From: Conus ventricosus
Lineage: Eukaryota; Mollusca; Gastropoda; Neogastropoda; Conidae
Assembly (NCBI GenBank): GCA_018398815.1
Contig: CM031603.1
Location: 1,112,277-1,176,276 of the forward strand
Length of the DNA: 64,000 bases
Direction of reading: 5' to 3'
Within the stretch, counting starts at the first letter, position 1. Every line of letters begins with the position of its first letter. Under the pieces are notes generated by a model. The model was not told where the DNA came from. It did no database searches and saw only the letters and a list, made by a program, of their open reading frames with translations. Shown here piece by piece: positions 1-11,459 of this stretch. Made by a program: the position numbers and the translations under genes.

Positions 1-188
1 CGATTGGACACAAACATTTTACAGCGAGTCCATGAAGATCCTGTTTAGGGGTTCCCGCCGACGTGTCCTTGGGGTTTTTTAGAGAAATTAACATTTTTTC
101 TGATTTTAAATTTTAAAGGAAGAAGGATTTTTAAAAAAGTTTCTGGGTTTGTTTGTAGACGTGTCATTTTTAAAAGATGTGTGAAAGG

Positions 189-219
<31 letters not shown>

Positions 220-299
220 TTTGGGGAGTTGAAATTTTTTTCGGGGGTGACAGCCCCGAAGGGGGCCCCCCTGCGGGGCGGCTGGGCTTTTAAGCCAAA
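1..299. other. No recognisable gene; low-complexity start of window
   Basis: AT-rich sequence with a T run of about 24 bases near position 190, then a short GC-rich stretch. I see no coding signal. The base quality of this end looks poor, so short open frames here mean little. Confidence 0.6.
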
Positions 300-3060
300 A
301 TTATCCCATCTTATCCCCCCACCCGTGTCCAACACAGGGGGAACACACTGTCCCAAAAAGGTCCCAACACACTTCCCACAGGGCCTAACACACTGTCCAC
401 ACAGGTCCCCAACAACTTTTCCCCCAAAAGGGCCCCAACCCCCCGGGCCTCACAGGTCCCAACACAAATGTCCCACAGGGCCAACACCTGTCCCCACAGG
501 GCCCAACACACTGTCCCCCCACAGGCCCAACACACTGTCCTCACAGGTCCTAATCACTGTCCCCACCGGTCCTAACCCCCCTGTTTCCCCACAAAGGGCC
601 AACACATGTCCCCCACAGGTCCCAACACACTGTCCTCACAGGTTTCCCATACCAAACACTGTCCCCCAAAAAGGTCCCCGTACCAACACATTGCCTCACA
701 GGGCCTAACACACGTCCCCCACAGGTCCTAACACAGTTTTCCTCACGGTCTTAACACAGTGTCCCACAGGGCCTAACACACTGTCCTCCCAGGTTCCCAA
801 CACAGGTCCCCCACAGGTCCTATACCAACACAGTGTCCTCACAGGGCCATACCAACACAGTTCCACAAAAGGGCCTAAAAAACAACGTCCTCACAGGTCC
901 TAACACACGTCCTCCAGGTCCTAACACACTGTCCCACAAAGGGGGTAACACACTGTCCTTCACAGGTCCCAACACCTGTCCCCCCCAAGGGCCTTTAACC
1001 CAAAACACTGTCCCTCACAGGTCCTAAAACAAAAGTCCACACAGTTTCCCAAAAACACTGTCGTCAAGGTCCTAACCCAAACACACTGTCCTCAAGGCCC
1101 TTACCTGTCCTCACGGGCCAACACACTGTATCACGGCCCCTATCCAAAACCCTTCCTAAAAGGCCCTAACACACTGTCCTCACAGGCCTATACCAAACAA
1201 TGCCATACATTTTCCTAAACACTGCCCACACGGCCCCTTAAACACTGTCCCACGGTCCTAACCCGTTCCTCACGGGGTCCTAACACACGCCTCACTGTCC
1301 TATACCAACCACTGTCTCACGGTCAAAACACATGTTCCGGTCCTAACACACTGCCTCACGGCCCTATCCAACACATGTCCTCACGGTCCTAACACATGTC
1401 CTCCGGCCCTAAACACTGTCCCATAGGCCCAAAACAGTGCCCTCATAGGTCCATATCAACACCTGTCCTCAAGGTCCTAACACTGTCCTCACGGGGTCCA
1501 AACACTGTCCCCAGGGTCCAAAACCTGTTCACGGTCCTAACCCACTGCCTACGGGGCCCTGTCGAACCATGCTAAAGGTCCAAAAATGTCCTCACGGGCC
1601 TAACACATTGCCCTCACAGGCCCTAACACACTGTCCTCACGGTCTAACAATTTGTCTCACGGGTTCCTATCCCAAACACATGCCCCAAAGGGTCCAACCA
1701 CGCCCTCCAGGCCCTTCACTGTCCACAGGTCTAACACACTCCCCTCACAGGCCCTAACACACTGTCCTCAAGGTCCTAACACAGCCCTCACGGTCCTAAC
1801 ACTGCCCTCACAGGTCCAAACACACTGCTCACAGGCCCTATCCAACCACTGCCCACAGGTCTAACCACTGTCCTAGGGGTCCTAACACATTGCTCCGGTT
1901 CCCCTGTCCTCAAAAGGGTCCTAAACATTGTCCTCACAGGTCCTATACCAACCCTGCCCCTCAAGGGTCCTAAACACTGTCCTACAGGTCCTTAAATTTT
2001 CCTCACAGGTCCATCACACGTCCTCACAGGTCCTAACAACTGCCCTCACAGGTCCTAACACACTGTCCTCACGGGTCCTCTACAAACAGTGCCCAAGGTT
2101 CCTATCCCAACACACTGTACACAGGCCAAACACCTGTCCTCACGGTCCCAAACAATGCCCTCACAGGTCCTACACACTGCCCTCACAGGCCAAAAACCCC
2201 ACTGTCCTCCAGGCCCTAGACCAAACATGTCCTAAAGGGCCCTATCCCAAACCACGTCCCCGGCCCCTAACCACTGTCCCCCAAGGCCCCTATACCAATA
2301 CACTGTTACAGGTCCTAAAACACTGTCCTCACAGGTCTAACACCTGCCCCTACAGGCCTTACCTGTTCCACGGTCCTCCACTGCCCCCCAAGGTCCTAAC
2401 ACCGTCCCCAGGTCCAACACACTGTCCACACAGGTCCTTACCAACACAGTGTTTTAAGGTCCTAACCAGTGTCCTCACGGGTCCTTCATGTCCTCAAGGC
2501 CCCTTACCAACACACTCCACCAGGTTGTACCAACACACTGCCCACCAGGCCCTATACAAACACTATCCACAAGGGCCCTATAACCGTGTCCCCTGGGGCC
2601 TATCCCAACACATCCAAAAGGGTCCGTACCAAACCCCTTCCACACGGGGCCCCCGTAAACCACTTCCCACGGGCCCTGTCCCAAACACGCTATCCCCCAG
2701 GCCTATCCCAACACATTATCCACACGGGTCTGTACCAACACCTGTCCACACAGGTCCTTACCCCTGTCTCATAGGTCCTATACCAAACATATCCAACGGT
2801 CCTGTCCCAACACAATTTCCCACACAGGCCCTGTCCAAACACATCCACAAGGTCTTACCAAACATACCACACGGTCCTATACCAACCACACCCCACCAGG
2901 CCCGTACCCCCAAAACGTCCACACAGGTCCTATACCAACACACTGTCCAAAGGGTCCTATAAAAACACCTACCACAGGCCCTTTCCAACACACTACCCAC
3001 ACAGGTCCAAACCCAACACAGTGTCCTCTAGGTCTATACCAACCTCGTCCTCACAGGCTT
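300..3060. repeat. Degenerate minisatellite, units about 22-36 bp
   Basis: Well over one hundred ragged copies of a unit with core CCTAACACACTGTCCTCACA, some carrying an extra TATACC segment, especially after about 2.2 kb. Unit length varies almost copy to copy by single-base gains and losses. This pattern resembles unpolished long-read consensus as much as true divergence. Open frames across it are repeat translations rich in T, P, H and Q and are not genes. Confidence 0.9.
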
Positions 3061-3289
3061 CCCAACCTTGTTTGTGAAAAAAATTTCATCAAAAAGGGCT
3101 TTCCCCTCTGAAAAAGTTTTGATTGATAAATGTTTTTTGCGTTTATGATTTCTGTAGCAAGGGGAAAGTCGTTACTTTTTTAAGCTTTCTATAAACAAAC
3201 TGGAGCATTTTTTTGTCAGAAAGTTTTTATCGGTACAGCATTTCCTCAGAACATTTTTTAAAGAATAAAGTTTGCATTTTTGAAATTTT

Positions 3290-3920
3290 ATAGACAATGA
3301 GAAGTCAAAAGATTTTAATTTTGGGGGCTAGAAGGTAAAACATTTCCAGTGAAATGAGAAGTCAAAAGACTTGTTAATCTTTGGGACTAGAAAGGGGAAT
3401 ACATTTCCAGTAGCAATGAAAGTCAAAAACTTGTTAATCTTTGGGGGGCTGAAGGGAATCATTTCCGAGCAAGGGTCAAAAGACTTGTTAATCTTTGGGG
3501 TAGAAGGTGATACTTTTCCCGTAGACAATGGAATCAAAAGACTTGTTAATCTTTGGGACTAGAAAGGGGAATACATTTCAGAGACAATGAGAAGTCAAAA
3601 GATTGTTTTCTTTGGGACTAGAAGGTGAATACATTTCAGTAGACAAAGAGAAGTCAAAAGATTGTTAAAATTTGGGATGAAGTGAATACATTTCCGAGAC
3701 AATGAGAAGCAAAAGTTGTAACTTTGGGATAGAAGGGGAATAATTTCCAGTGACAAGAGAAGTCAAAGACTTGTTAAACTTTGGGACTAGAAGGTGAATA
3801 CATTTCCCGTAGACAATGGAAGTCAAAGACTTGTTAATCTTTGGGGTGAAGGTGAATAATTTCCCGTAGACAATGAGAAGTCAAAAGACTTTTTAATCTT
3901 TGGGCTAGAATGAAAACATT
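3290..3920. repeat. Minisatellite, about 60-bp unit, ~10 copies
   Basis: The unit contains AGTCAAAAGACTTGTTAATC followed by TTTGGGACTAGAAGGTGAAT and a short spacer with CATTTCC. Copies differ mainly by small indels. The 230 bases before it (3061-3289) and the 270 after it show no gene. Confidence 0.85.
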
Positions 3921-4188
3921 TCCCGAAAAACGGCGACTTTTGGGGTTTTCCCCTGGCACTTTGATCTTTTTCCATCCCGGGGGAGAACAAGGATTTTATC
4001 TTCGACAGCGTCAGCCACCTCCAATACCCCCCCAGAAAGGCCTGCCCATCTCAGGAGGGCAGCGAGCTAGCTGGTACGGCCAATCAAAATTTTCATCCCG
4101 CCATTTGCCACCCCTCCTTGCAGGCAGGGGAGTCGGTCCAGTGTGAGAGCTTGGTTTCATTTTCGGGGCTTCTAGGTTTCAGTTTTTA

Positions 4189-4190
<2 letters not shown>

Positions 4191-4264
<74 letters not shown>

Positions 4265-4339
4265 ACCCCCAAACCCCCCCCCCCCCCCCCCCCCCCCCCA
4301 AAACCCCCCCCAAAAAAACTCCAAACCCCCCCCCCCCCC
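4191..4339. repeat. C homopolymer block
   Basis: A run of about 74 C is followed by more C tracts broken by a few A. Such long C runs are rare in animal genomes and may be an assembly artefact. A matching G block lies about 330 bases downstream. Confidence 0.9.
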
Positions 4340-4667
4340 TTTACTTTAGCCACATGTCATTGAAAAAAACTGTTGCATTGGGGCTCACTGTATACAAAAT
4401 TTACGTTGGCATTGAGAAAAATCACCCGTATTGGGGGGGAAAGGGGGAACCTTTTTTTAATTTTTATGTTAAATTGGAAAGAAAATAACTGGATTATTGG
4501 GGAACCCTGTTGTTTTCCTTGTAGGGCCTTGAAATTTTTGTGGGGGTGGGGTCCAGAATGGGTGAGGAGATAGGGGGCCCTTTTTTTTTTTAAAAAGGTT
4601 AATTGGTGTGGGAGAATAATTGGATCTGTCAACTGGCTCTTGACCCTGGGTAAATTTGTTTGGGGGT

Positions 4668-4710
<43 letters not shown>

Positions 4711-4909
4711 AGGGCTTTGGTTTGGGGGGGGGGGGGTTTTTGGGGGGGGTTGGGGGAATCTTTTCCCCAAAAGGGTTTTCTTTAAAAGTTAAGGGGTTTT
4801 AGTTTTTGGGGTGGGGGGGGTTTTTGTAGGGGTTGAGAAAAGCTTTTTCGTCTTGGGGTTTTTGCTTTTGTTCTAGAGACGTTTGGGGGGCATCCAATTG
4901 GGTTTCTTT
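4340..4909. repeat. G homopolymer blocks in GT-rich sequence
   Basis: Runs of about 42 G near 4668-4709 and about 13 G near 4724-4736 sit in a T/G-rich stretch. No gene is visible. A proline-rich frame on the minus strand is simply the translation of the C complement. Confidence 0.75.
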
Positions 4910-5105
4910 CCCTTTCATTGAGGAGTGCTTCCCTTTTTTTTTCTCCATTTCATTTTAGGGTGCATCCACATTTGTTTTTTCTCCTTTTATTGGGAGTGCA
5001 TCCACTTTTTTTCTTCCCTTTTTATTGAGGGGGGCATCCCCAAATTTTTTTCTTCCCATTTCATTGAGGAGTGCATCCACATTTGTTTCTTCTCCATTTC
5101 ATGCT
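4910..5105. repeat. Minisatellite, about 45-bp unit, ~4 copies
   Basis: The repeated core is GGAGTGCATCCACATTTGTT with TTCTCCATTTCATTGA. It runs directly into the next array, whose units begin with TCTGAGACTTGCAGG. Confidence 0.75.
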
Positions 5106-6085
5106 CTCTTTCTTCTCTGAGACTTGCAGGAAATATCCTAGTTTGTCTTGTGTAGTTATGCCTCTTTCTTCTCTGAGACTTGCAGGAAATATCCTAGTTT
5201 GTCTTGTGTAGTTGCTCTCTTTCTCTCTGAGACTTGCAGGAAATTCCTAGTTTGTCTTGTGTAGTAGGGCTCTCTTTCTTCTCTGAGACTTGCAGGAAAT
5301 ATCCTAGTTTGTCTTGTGTAGTTACTGAGACTTGCAGGAAACATCCTAGTTTGTCTTGTGTAGTCTCTGAGACTTGCAGGAATATCTAGTTTGTCTTGTG
5401 TAGTTACTGAGGACTTTGCAGGAATTCCTAGTTTGTCTTGTGTAGTCTCTGAGATTGCAGGAAATATCCTAGTTTGTCTTGTGTAGTCTCTGAGACTTGC
5501 AGGAAATATCCTAGTTTGTCTTGTGTAGTTCTGAGACTTGCAGGAAATATCCTAGTTTGTCTTGTGTAGTTCTGAGACTTGCAGGAAATTATCTAGTTTG
5601 TCTTGTGTAGTCTCTGAGACTTGCAGGAAATATCCTAGTTTGTTTGTGTAGTCTCTGAGACTTGCAGGAAATATCCTAGTTTGTCTTGTGTAGTCTCTGA
5701 GACTTGCAGGAAATATCCTAGTTTGTCTTGTGTAGTCTCTGAGACTTGCAGGAAATATCCTAGTTTGTCTTGTGTAGTCTCTGAGACTTGCAGGAAATAT
5801 CTAGTTTGGTCTTGTGTAGTTCTCTGAGACTTGCAGGAAATATCCTAGTTTGTCTTGTGTAGTCTCTGAGACTTGCAGGAAATATCTAGTTTGTCTTGTG
5901 TAGTCTCTGAGACTTGCAGGAAATATCCTAGTTTGTCTTGTGTAGTCTCTGAGACTTGCAGGAAATATCCTAGTTTGTTCTTGTGTAGTCTCTGAGACTT
6001 GCAGGAAATATCCTAGTTTTTTCTTGGTGTAGTCTCTTGAGACTTGCAGGAAATATCTAGTTTGTCTTGTGTACTCTGGTTTGCA
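5106..6085. repeat. Minisatellite, 42-bp unit, ~23 copies
   Basis: The unit is CTCTGAGACTTGCAGGAAAT followed by ATCCTAGTTTGTCTTGTGTA and GT. Copies are nearly identical except for indels. The 3' half of the unit, TTTGTCTTGTGTA, is carried on into the following 36-bp array. Confidence 0.95.
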
Positions 6086-6590
6086 GGAAATGTCCTAGTT
6101 TGTCTTGTGTACTTACTGGTTTGTTTGTTGCAGTTTGTCTTGTGTATTACTGGTTTGTTTGTGTCGTTTGTCTTGTGTACTTACTGGTTGTTGTTGTCGT
6201 TTGTCTTGTGTATTACTGGTTGTTTGTGTCAGTTTGTCTTGTGTATTACTGGTTTGTTTGTTGTCAGTTTGTCTTGTGTACTTACTGGTTTGTTTGTTGT
6301 CAGTTTGTCTTGTGTACTTACTGGTTTGTTGTTGTCGTTGTCTTGTGTACTTACTGGTTTGTTTGTTGTCAGTTTGTCTTGTGTACTTACTGGTTTGTTT
6401 GTTGTCAGTTTGTCTTGTGTGCTTACTGGTTTGTTGTGTCTCCTGGTTTGTCTTGTGTATTACTGGTTTGTTTGTTGTCTCTTTTTGTCTTGTGTAGTTA
6501 CTGGTTTTTTTGTGTCAGTTTGTCTTGTGTACTTACTGGTTTGTTTGTTGTCAGTTTGTCTTGTGTACTTACTGGTTTGTTTGTTGTCAA
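6086..6590. repeat. Minisatellite, 36-bp unit, ~14 copies
   Basis: The unit is TTTGTCTTGTGTACTTACTG followed by GTTTGTTTGTTGTCAG. Because the period is a multiple of three, all forward frames stay open and give cysteine- and valine-rich translations. These are not genes. The unit shares 13 bases with the preceding array. Confidence 0.93.
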
Positions 6591-6785
6591 AAAGGGTGAA
6601 GAAAGACGTCCCAGTTTGTGTCTTTTCTTCCAAATGGTCTCCGAGTTGTCAGAGATTTGTTGAAGACTTAAGTCCAGTGGGTTTGTTGTTGTTTTTTCTT
6701 AGTAGACCAAATAGCAGACTAGATTGACAGGAGAAAGAGACTTTTTTGGGTTTTGCTTTTTCATCAAGCTGTTTTTGATATGAGT

Positions 6786-7008
6786 TGTTGCATTGGTTGC
6801 TCCCCTTGTGTCACGACCTTACAGAGGTCCACTTTCCCTGACTGCATTGGTTGCTCCCCTTGTGTCACAGACCTTACAGAGGTCCACTTTCCCTGACTGC
6901 ATTGGTTGCTCCCCTTGTGTCACAGACCTTACAGAGGTCCACTTTCCCTGACTGCATTGGTTGCTCCCCTTGTGTCACAGACCTTACAGAGGTCCACTTT
7001 TCCCTGAC
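6786..7008. repeat. Minisatellite, 55-bp unit, 4 copies
   Basis: Four copies carry TTGCTCCCCTTGTGTCACAG and CCACTTTCCCTGACTGCATT. The sequence before it (6591-6785) shows no gene. Confidence 0.9.
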
Positions 7009-7515
7009 TCCCGCCCCCATAGGGTGCACACAGTGGGCTGGGCTGGACATGACTGGACTTGACTCCCAGCCCCCATAGGGTGCACACAGTGGGCTGGGCT
7101 GGACATGACTGGACTTGACTCTCAGCCCCCATAGGGTGCACACAGTGGGCTGGGCTGGACATAACTGGACTTGGCTCTCAGCCCCCATAGGGTGCACACA
7201 GTGGGCTGGGCTGGAAATGACTGGACTTGGCTCTCAGCCCCCATAGGGTGCACACAGTGGGCTGGGCTGGACATGACTGGACTTGGCTCTCATCCCCCAT
7301 AGAGTGCACACAGTGGGCTGGGCTGGACATGACTGGACTTGGCTCTCAGCCCCCATAGGGTGCACACAGTGGGCTGGGCTGGAAATGAACTGGACTTGGC
7401 TCTCAGCCCCCATAGGGTGCACACAGTGGGCTGGGCTGGACATGACTGGACTTGGCTCTCAGCCCCATAGGGTGCACACAGTGGGCTGGGCTGAAGACCC
7501 TGGACTTGGCTCTCA
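7009..7515. repeat. Minisatellite, 56-bp unit, 9 copies
   Basis: Nine copies of a unit containing CCCATAGGGTGCACACAGTG and GGGCTGGGCTGGACATGACT. It abuts the preceding 55-bp array directly. The minus-strand frames across it are repeat translations. No gene is seen in 7516-7814, which includes an A-rich stretch near 7630-7685. Confidence 0.93.
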
Positions 7516-7814
7516 GACCACAGTACAGGGACACTTTGGTATGATAATCCACTGGCTCCTACTTTTCACAGAAATCAGGGATTTCAGCAAAATGTAGAAA
7601 TAGATGTTTTTTTAAGTGTTTTTTTTTTTTTCAGCAAAAGAAAAAAGAAAAGAAAAAAATGAAGAAAGGAGAAAGGAAAGAAAGGTATGATTGGAATCCA
7701 TCGAGTGCTGGTCACATGAATTTTCTGGTGCGCTGGCAGACAACAGTGGCGCCACAAATCTCACACAAACTTCACTGCAAGACCGGGCAGTCACTGTGTT
7801 GCCTACCTGACTGA

Positions 7815-8120
7815 AGGCAAACCAGTGTCCCAGTACAATGCCGTGTGTTGGCAGGGTGGTGTAAACGTAACAGAGTGACCACAGCTGTAGGCAAACCAAT
7901 GTCCCAGTACAATGCCGTGTGTTGGCAGGATGGTTGTAAACGTAACAGAGAGTGACCACAGCTGTAGGCAAACCAATGTCCCAGTACAATGCCGTGTGTT
8001 GGCAGGATGGTGTAAACATAACAGAGAGTGACCACAGCTGTAGGCAAACCAGTGTCCAGTACAATGCCGTGTGTTGGTAGGATGGTTGTAAACGTAACAG
8101 AGAGTGACCACAGCTGCGCC
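7815..8120. repeat. Minisatellite, 74-77-bp unit, 4 copies
   Basis: Four copies contain GTCCCAGTACAATGCCGTGT and GTGACCACAGCTGTAGGCAA. Copies are more than 90 percent alike by eye. Confidence 0.9.
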
Positions 8121-8154
8121 AACACATGGCACTGGCTGTGGATGGAGAGAAAAG

Positions 8155-8880
8155 TGGGCGATACACCACTCAGTGCCAGGTCTGGGTCAGACTGCACCGT
8201 GTTGAAAGCTGATTTCACGGCTTTGATTGTCCTGTGGCAATACACCACTCAGTGCCCAGGTCTGGGTCAGACTGCCCCGTGTTGAAAGCTGATTTCACGG
8301 CTTTGATTGTCCTGTGGCAATACACCACTCAGTGGCCAGGTCTGGGTCAGACTGCACCGTGTTGAAAGCTGATTTCACGGCTTTGATTGTCCTGTGGCGA
8401 TACACCACTCAGTGCCCAGGTCTGGGTCAGACTGCACCGTGTTGAAAGCTGATTTCACGGCTTTGATTGTCCTGTGGCAATACACCACTCAGTGGCCAGG
8501 TCTGGGTCAGACTGCACCGTGTTGAAAGCTGATTTCACGGCTTTGATTGTCCTGTGGCGATACACCACTCAGTGCCCAGGTCTGGGTCAGACTGCACCGT
8601 GTTGAAAGCTGATTTCACGGCTTTGATTGTCCTGTGGCAATACACCACTCAGTGGCCAGGTCTGGGTCAGACTGCACTGTGTTGAAAGCTGATTTCACGG
8701 CTTTGATTGTCCTGTGGCGTTTATACCACTCAGTGCCCAGGTCTGGGTCAGACTGCACCGTGTTGAAAGCTGATTTCACGGCTTTGATTGTCCTGTGGCA
8801 ATACACCACTCAGTGCCCAGGTCTGGGTCAGACTGCACCGTGTTGAAAGCTGATTTCACAGCTTTGATTGTCCTGAGAGG
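8155..8880. repeat. Satellite, 80-bp unit, 9 copies, partly dimeric
   Basis: The unit contains TACACCACTCAGTGCCCAGG and GCTGATTTCACGGCTTTGAT. The period is exactly 80 bases over most of the array. Copies 3 to 8 alternate between two subtypes (GCAA with GTGGCC, then GCGA with GTGCCC), giving a 160-bp higher-order unit. Confidence 0.94.
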
Positions 8881-8888
8881 GGATGGGG

Positions 8889-8909
8889 TGGGGGGGGGGG
8901 GGGGGGGGA
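8889..8909. repeat. G homopolymer, about 19 bases
   Basis: A pure G run ends the 80-bp satellite. Its length is probably uncertain in the assembly. Confidence 0.85.
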
Positions 8910-9117
8910 GCATTCCTGTCAAACACCACCCCCACTTCTACCTCTGTCCCCAGTCTTGCAATTTCAGTGATTTTTGCTTTTCCACAGTGGGAGCTATGAA
9001 TACCATAATCCTTTTCTTCTGTTCTGGTGAACATTACTGGGGTGATCCAGTCATTGGTTTTGACTCACATGTGTAAGCAAAGTGAGTCTGTGTGATCACG
9101 CAATTTCGGTTGTCTAT

Positions 9118-9192
9118 GTGAGTGTGTATGTGCGTGTGTGTGTGTCTGTGTGTGTATGAGTGTGTGTGTCTGTGTGTGTATGTGTTGTGTGT
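9118..9192. repeat. TG microsatellite
   Basis: An imperfect (TG)n tract with interspersed CTG and ATG. Confidence 0.9.
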
Positions 9193-10190
9193 ACATGGTC
9201 AACTTGTAATACTGGCTTGTTCAGCAGTTACAAGTGGCAGCCTTACCCAAGTATTTTCTGGAACTTTCCAGCCATCCCGGCAAGAAGATGTCACTGTGGT
9301 AACAACCATATGGCTGCAGTTAACTTTTTCAGCAATATTTTCAAAATGATGAACTTTGCATTTTCTTAGAAATTGTGATTGTTTACAATTATTGCTTTAT
9401 TCATTGATAATAGACATAGTCGGTTATATTCTATGCTAGTATTGTAGCAGACAGTAAGTTATATCATTTCATGATCAGACCATTTAGTGCAGTCTCTTCC
9501 AAGCAGAGGTGGACATAGAAAGGAAATGTATTTCTAAATGTAGAATTAAGATATAGGTATGTTTTGCCATGATTATGAATCCAAGCAAGGGGAGTACTAT
9601 TAAAGAAACAAAACAAAACAAAAAGAAACTTGTTTAGCAAGATCAGATCTGTACCAAAACTAAAAGAATGCTTTGTAAATACAACATTGTTGCCTAAGTA
9701 ATGAAAAGTAGAATCTGTCATGAGAAAATCCAAAACTGGGGTATTGAACACGGTAAAATGTCCTGTGCGGTACCACACAAGCGTGTCAGCTTGCTGATGA
9801 TGCACATTTGGAATAGGTAGGCGACCTCTCAGTCCAGGAAAGAGGAGCTGGGTGTAAAGTGTCTGATAGAACTGGATCTGTTGGCTGAACTTTTCACCTG
9901 GAGGACAAGTGTGCAGGTGGCCGTTGCGTAACTAGCTGACAAAGGGAGCTAATGAAGGAGGGGATTCTCCAGATTGTGGCTGTAAACAGCAAAGACAAGA
10001 GGCACAGGAAGGGAGAGGTGAGGGTGAGGGTGGGGGGTGTGAGGAAGAAGGGGGGCAACAGAAGAAAGAAGAGACAGAGAAGGTGCCATGGGAGGAGAGA
10101 AGGAGAAGGTGTGGAAGGAAGAGAGGGAAAGGGTGGGGTAGGATCACTTCAGGGTAGCGAATGAAGAGCTTTGGACGCCTGCTACAGCTG
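9193..10190. other. Stretch without a recognisable gene
   Basis: About 1 kb of mostly unique sequence with a purine-rich, GGAG/GAAG-dominated section at about 9950-10140. The longest frames are short, lack conserved motifs that I recognise and show no convincing splice sites. Confidence 0.5.
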
Positions 10191-10194
10191 GTGC

Positions 10195-11155
10195 TTTCTG
10201 AGTCACAACGCTGTCTGTACTCATTGTCAGGTGGCATGGTAGGAACCTCTGAGTCACAACGCTGTCTGTACTCATTGTCAGGTGACATGCTAGGAACCTC
10301 TGCAGTCTGAGTCACAATGCTGTCTGTACTCATTGTCAGGTGGCATGGTAGGAACCTCTGAGTCACAATGCTGTCTGTACTCATTGTCAGGTGACATGCT
10401 AGGAACCTCTGCAGTCTGAGTCACAATGCTGTCTGTACTCATTGTGAGGTGACATGGTAGGAACCTCTGAGTCACAATGCTGTCTGTACTCATTGTCAGG
10501 TGGCATGGTTGGAACCTCTGAGTCACAATGCTGTCTGTACTCATTGTCAGGTGGCATGGTAGGAACCTCTGAGTCACAATGCTGTCTGTACTCATTGTGA
10601 GGTGACATGGTAGGAACCTCTGAGTCACAATGCTGTCTGTACTCATTGTCAGGTGGCATGGTAGGAACCTCTGAGTCACAATGCTGTCTGTACTCATTGT
10701 CAGGTGACATGCTAGGAACCTCTGCAGTCTGAGTCACAATGCTGTCTGTACTCATTGTGAGGTGACATGGTAGGAACCTCTGAGTCACAATGCTGTCTGT
10801 ACTCATTGTCAGGTGGCATGGTAGGAACCTCTGAGTCACAATGCTGTCTGTACTCATTGTCAGGTGGCATGGTAGGAACCTCTGAGTCACAATGCTGTCT
10901 GTACTCATTGTCAGGTGACATGCTAGGAACCTCTGCAGTCTGAGTCACAATGCTGTCTGTACTCATTGTCAGGTGGCATGGTAGGAACCTCTGAGTCACA
11001 ATGCTGTCTGTACTCATTGTCAGGTGACATGGTAGGAACCTCTGAGTCACAATGCTGTCTGTACTCATTGTGAGGTGACATGGTAGGAACCTCTGAGTCA
11101 CAATGTTGTCTGTACTCATTGTCAGGTGACATGTTAGGAACCTCTGCAGTCTGAG
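10195..11155. repeat. Satellite, 51-bp unit with 58-bp variant, ~18 copies (left part)
   Basis: The unit contains TGAGTCACAATGCTGTCTGT and ACTCATTGTCAGGTGGCATG. The 58-bp variant carries seven extra bases (GCAGTCT) and recurs every few units, so the array has a loose higher-order structure. Each unit carries TGAGTCA, identical to the AP-1 consensus. Because 51 is a multiple of three, long minus-strand frames arise by repetition only. The array is interrupted by an insertion and resumes at 12344. Confidence 0.95.
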
Positions 11156-11397
11156 CAAAGACTGTATGCCTACGGAAAGACGGTTCACTTGCTGAGCGGT
11201 AACTCTGTTCGCAGTATTAGCCACAGTGAAGCCGGCTGAGCGCCGTGCCGCGAGCAGGCTCTGCCTGCCACTCCCACTTTACCGGGGCATAACACAGCCG
11301 ACTGGCAGATCAGGAAGTGATGGAACACAATGTTTTACAAGTTTCGTGTTCTCTCTGTCTCATCTGTCTATGTGTGTGTGTATGTTGTTTGTGTGTG

Positions 11398-11459
<62 letters not shown>

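Noticed and set aside
1928..2962. Open frame of about 344 codons on the plus strand
   Set aside because: It is the translation of a degenerate minisatellite, rich in P, T, H and Q with no domain.
6044..6727. Cysteine- and valine-rich frame of about 227 codons that looks like membrane segments
   Set aside because: It follows a 36-bp repeat whose period is a multiple of three, so all frames stay open.
10290..11224. Long minus-strand frames with repeated MSTDSIVTQRFLPCHLT
   Set aside because: They are produced by the 51-bp satellite in several frames at once, with no start or splice context.
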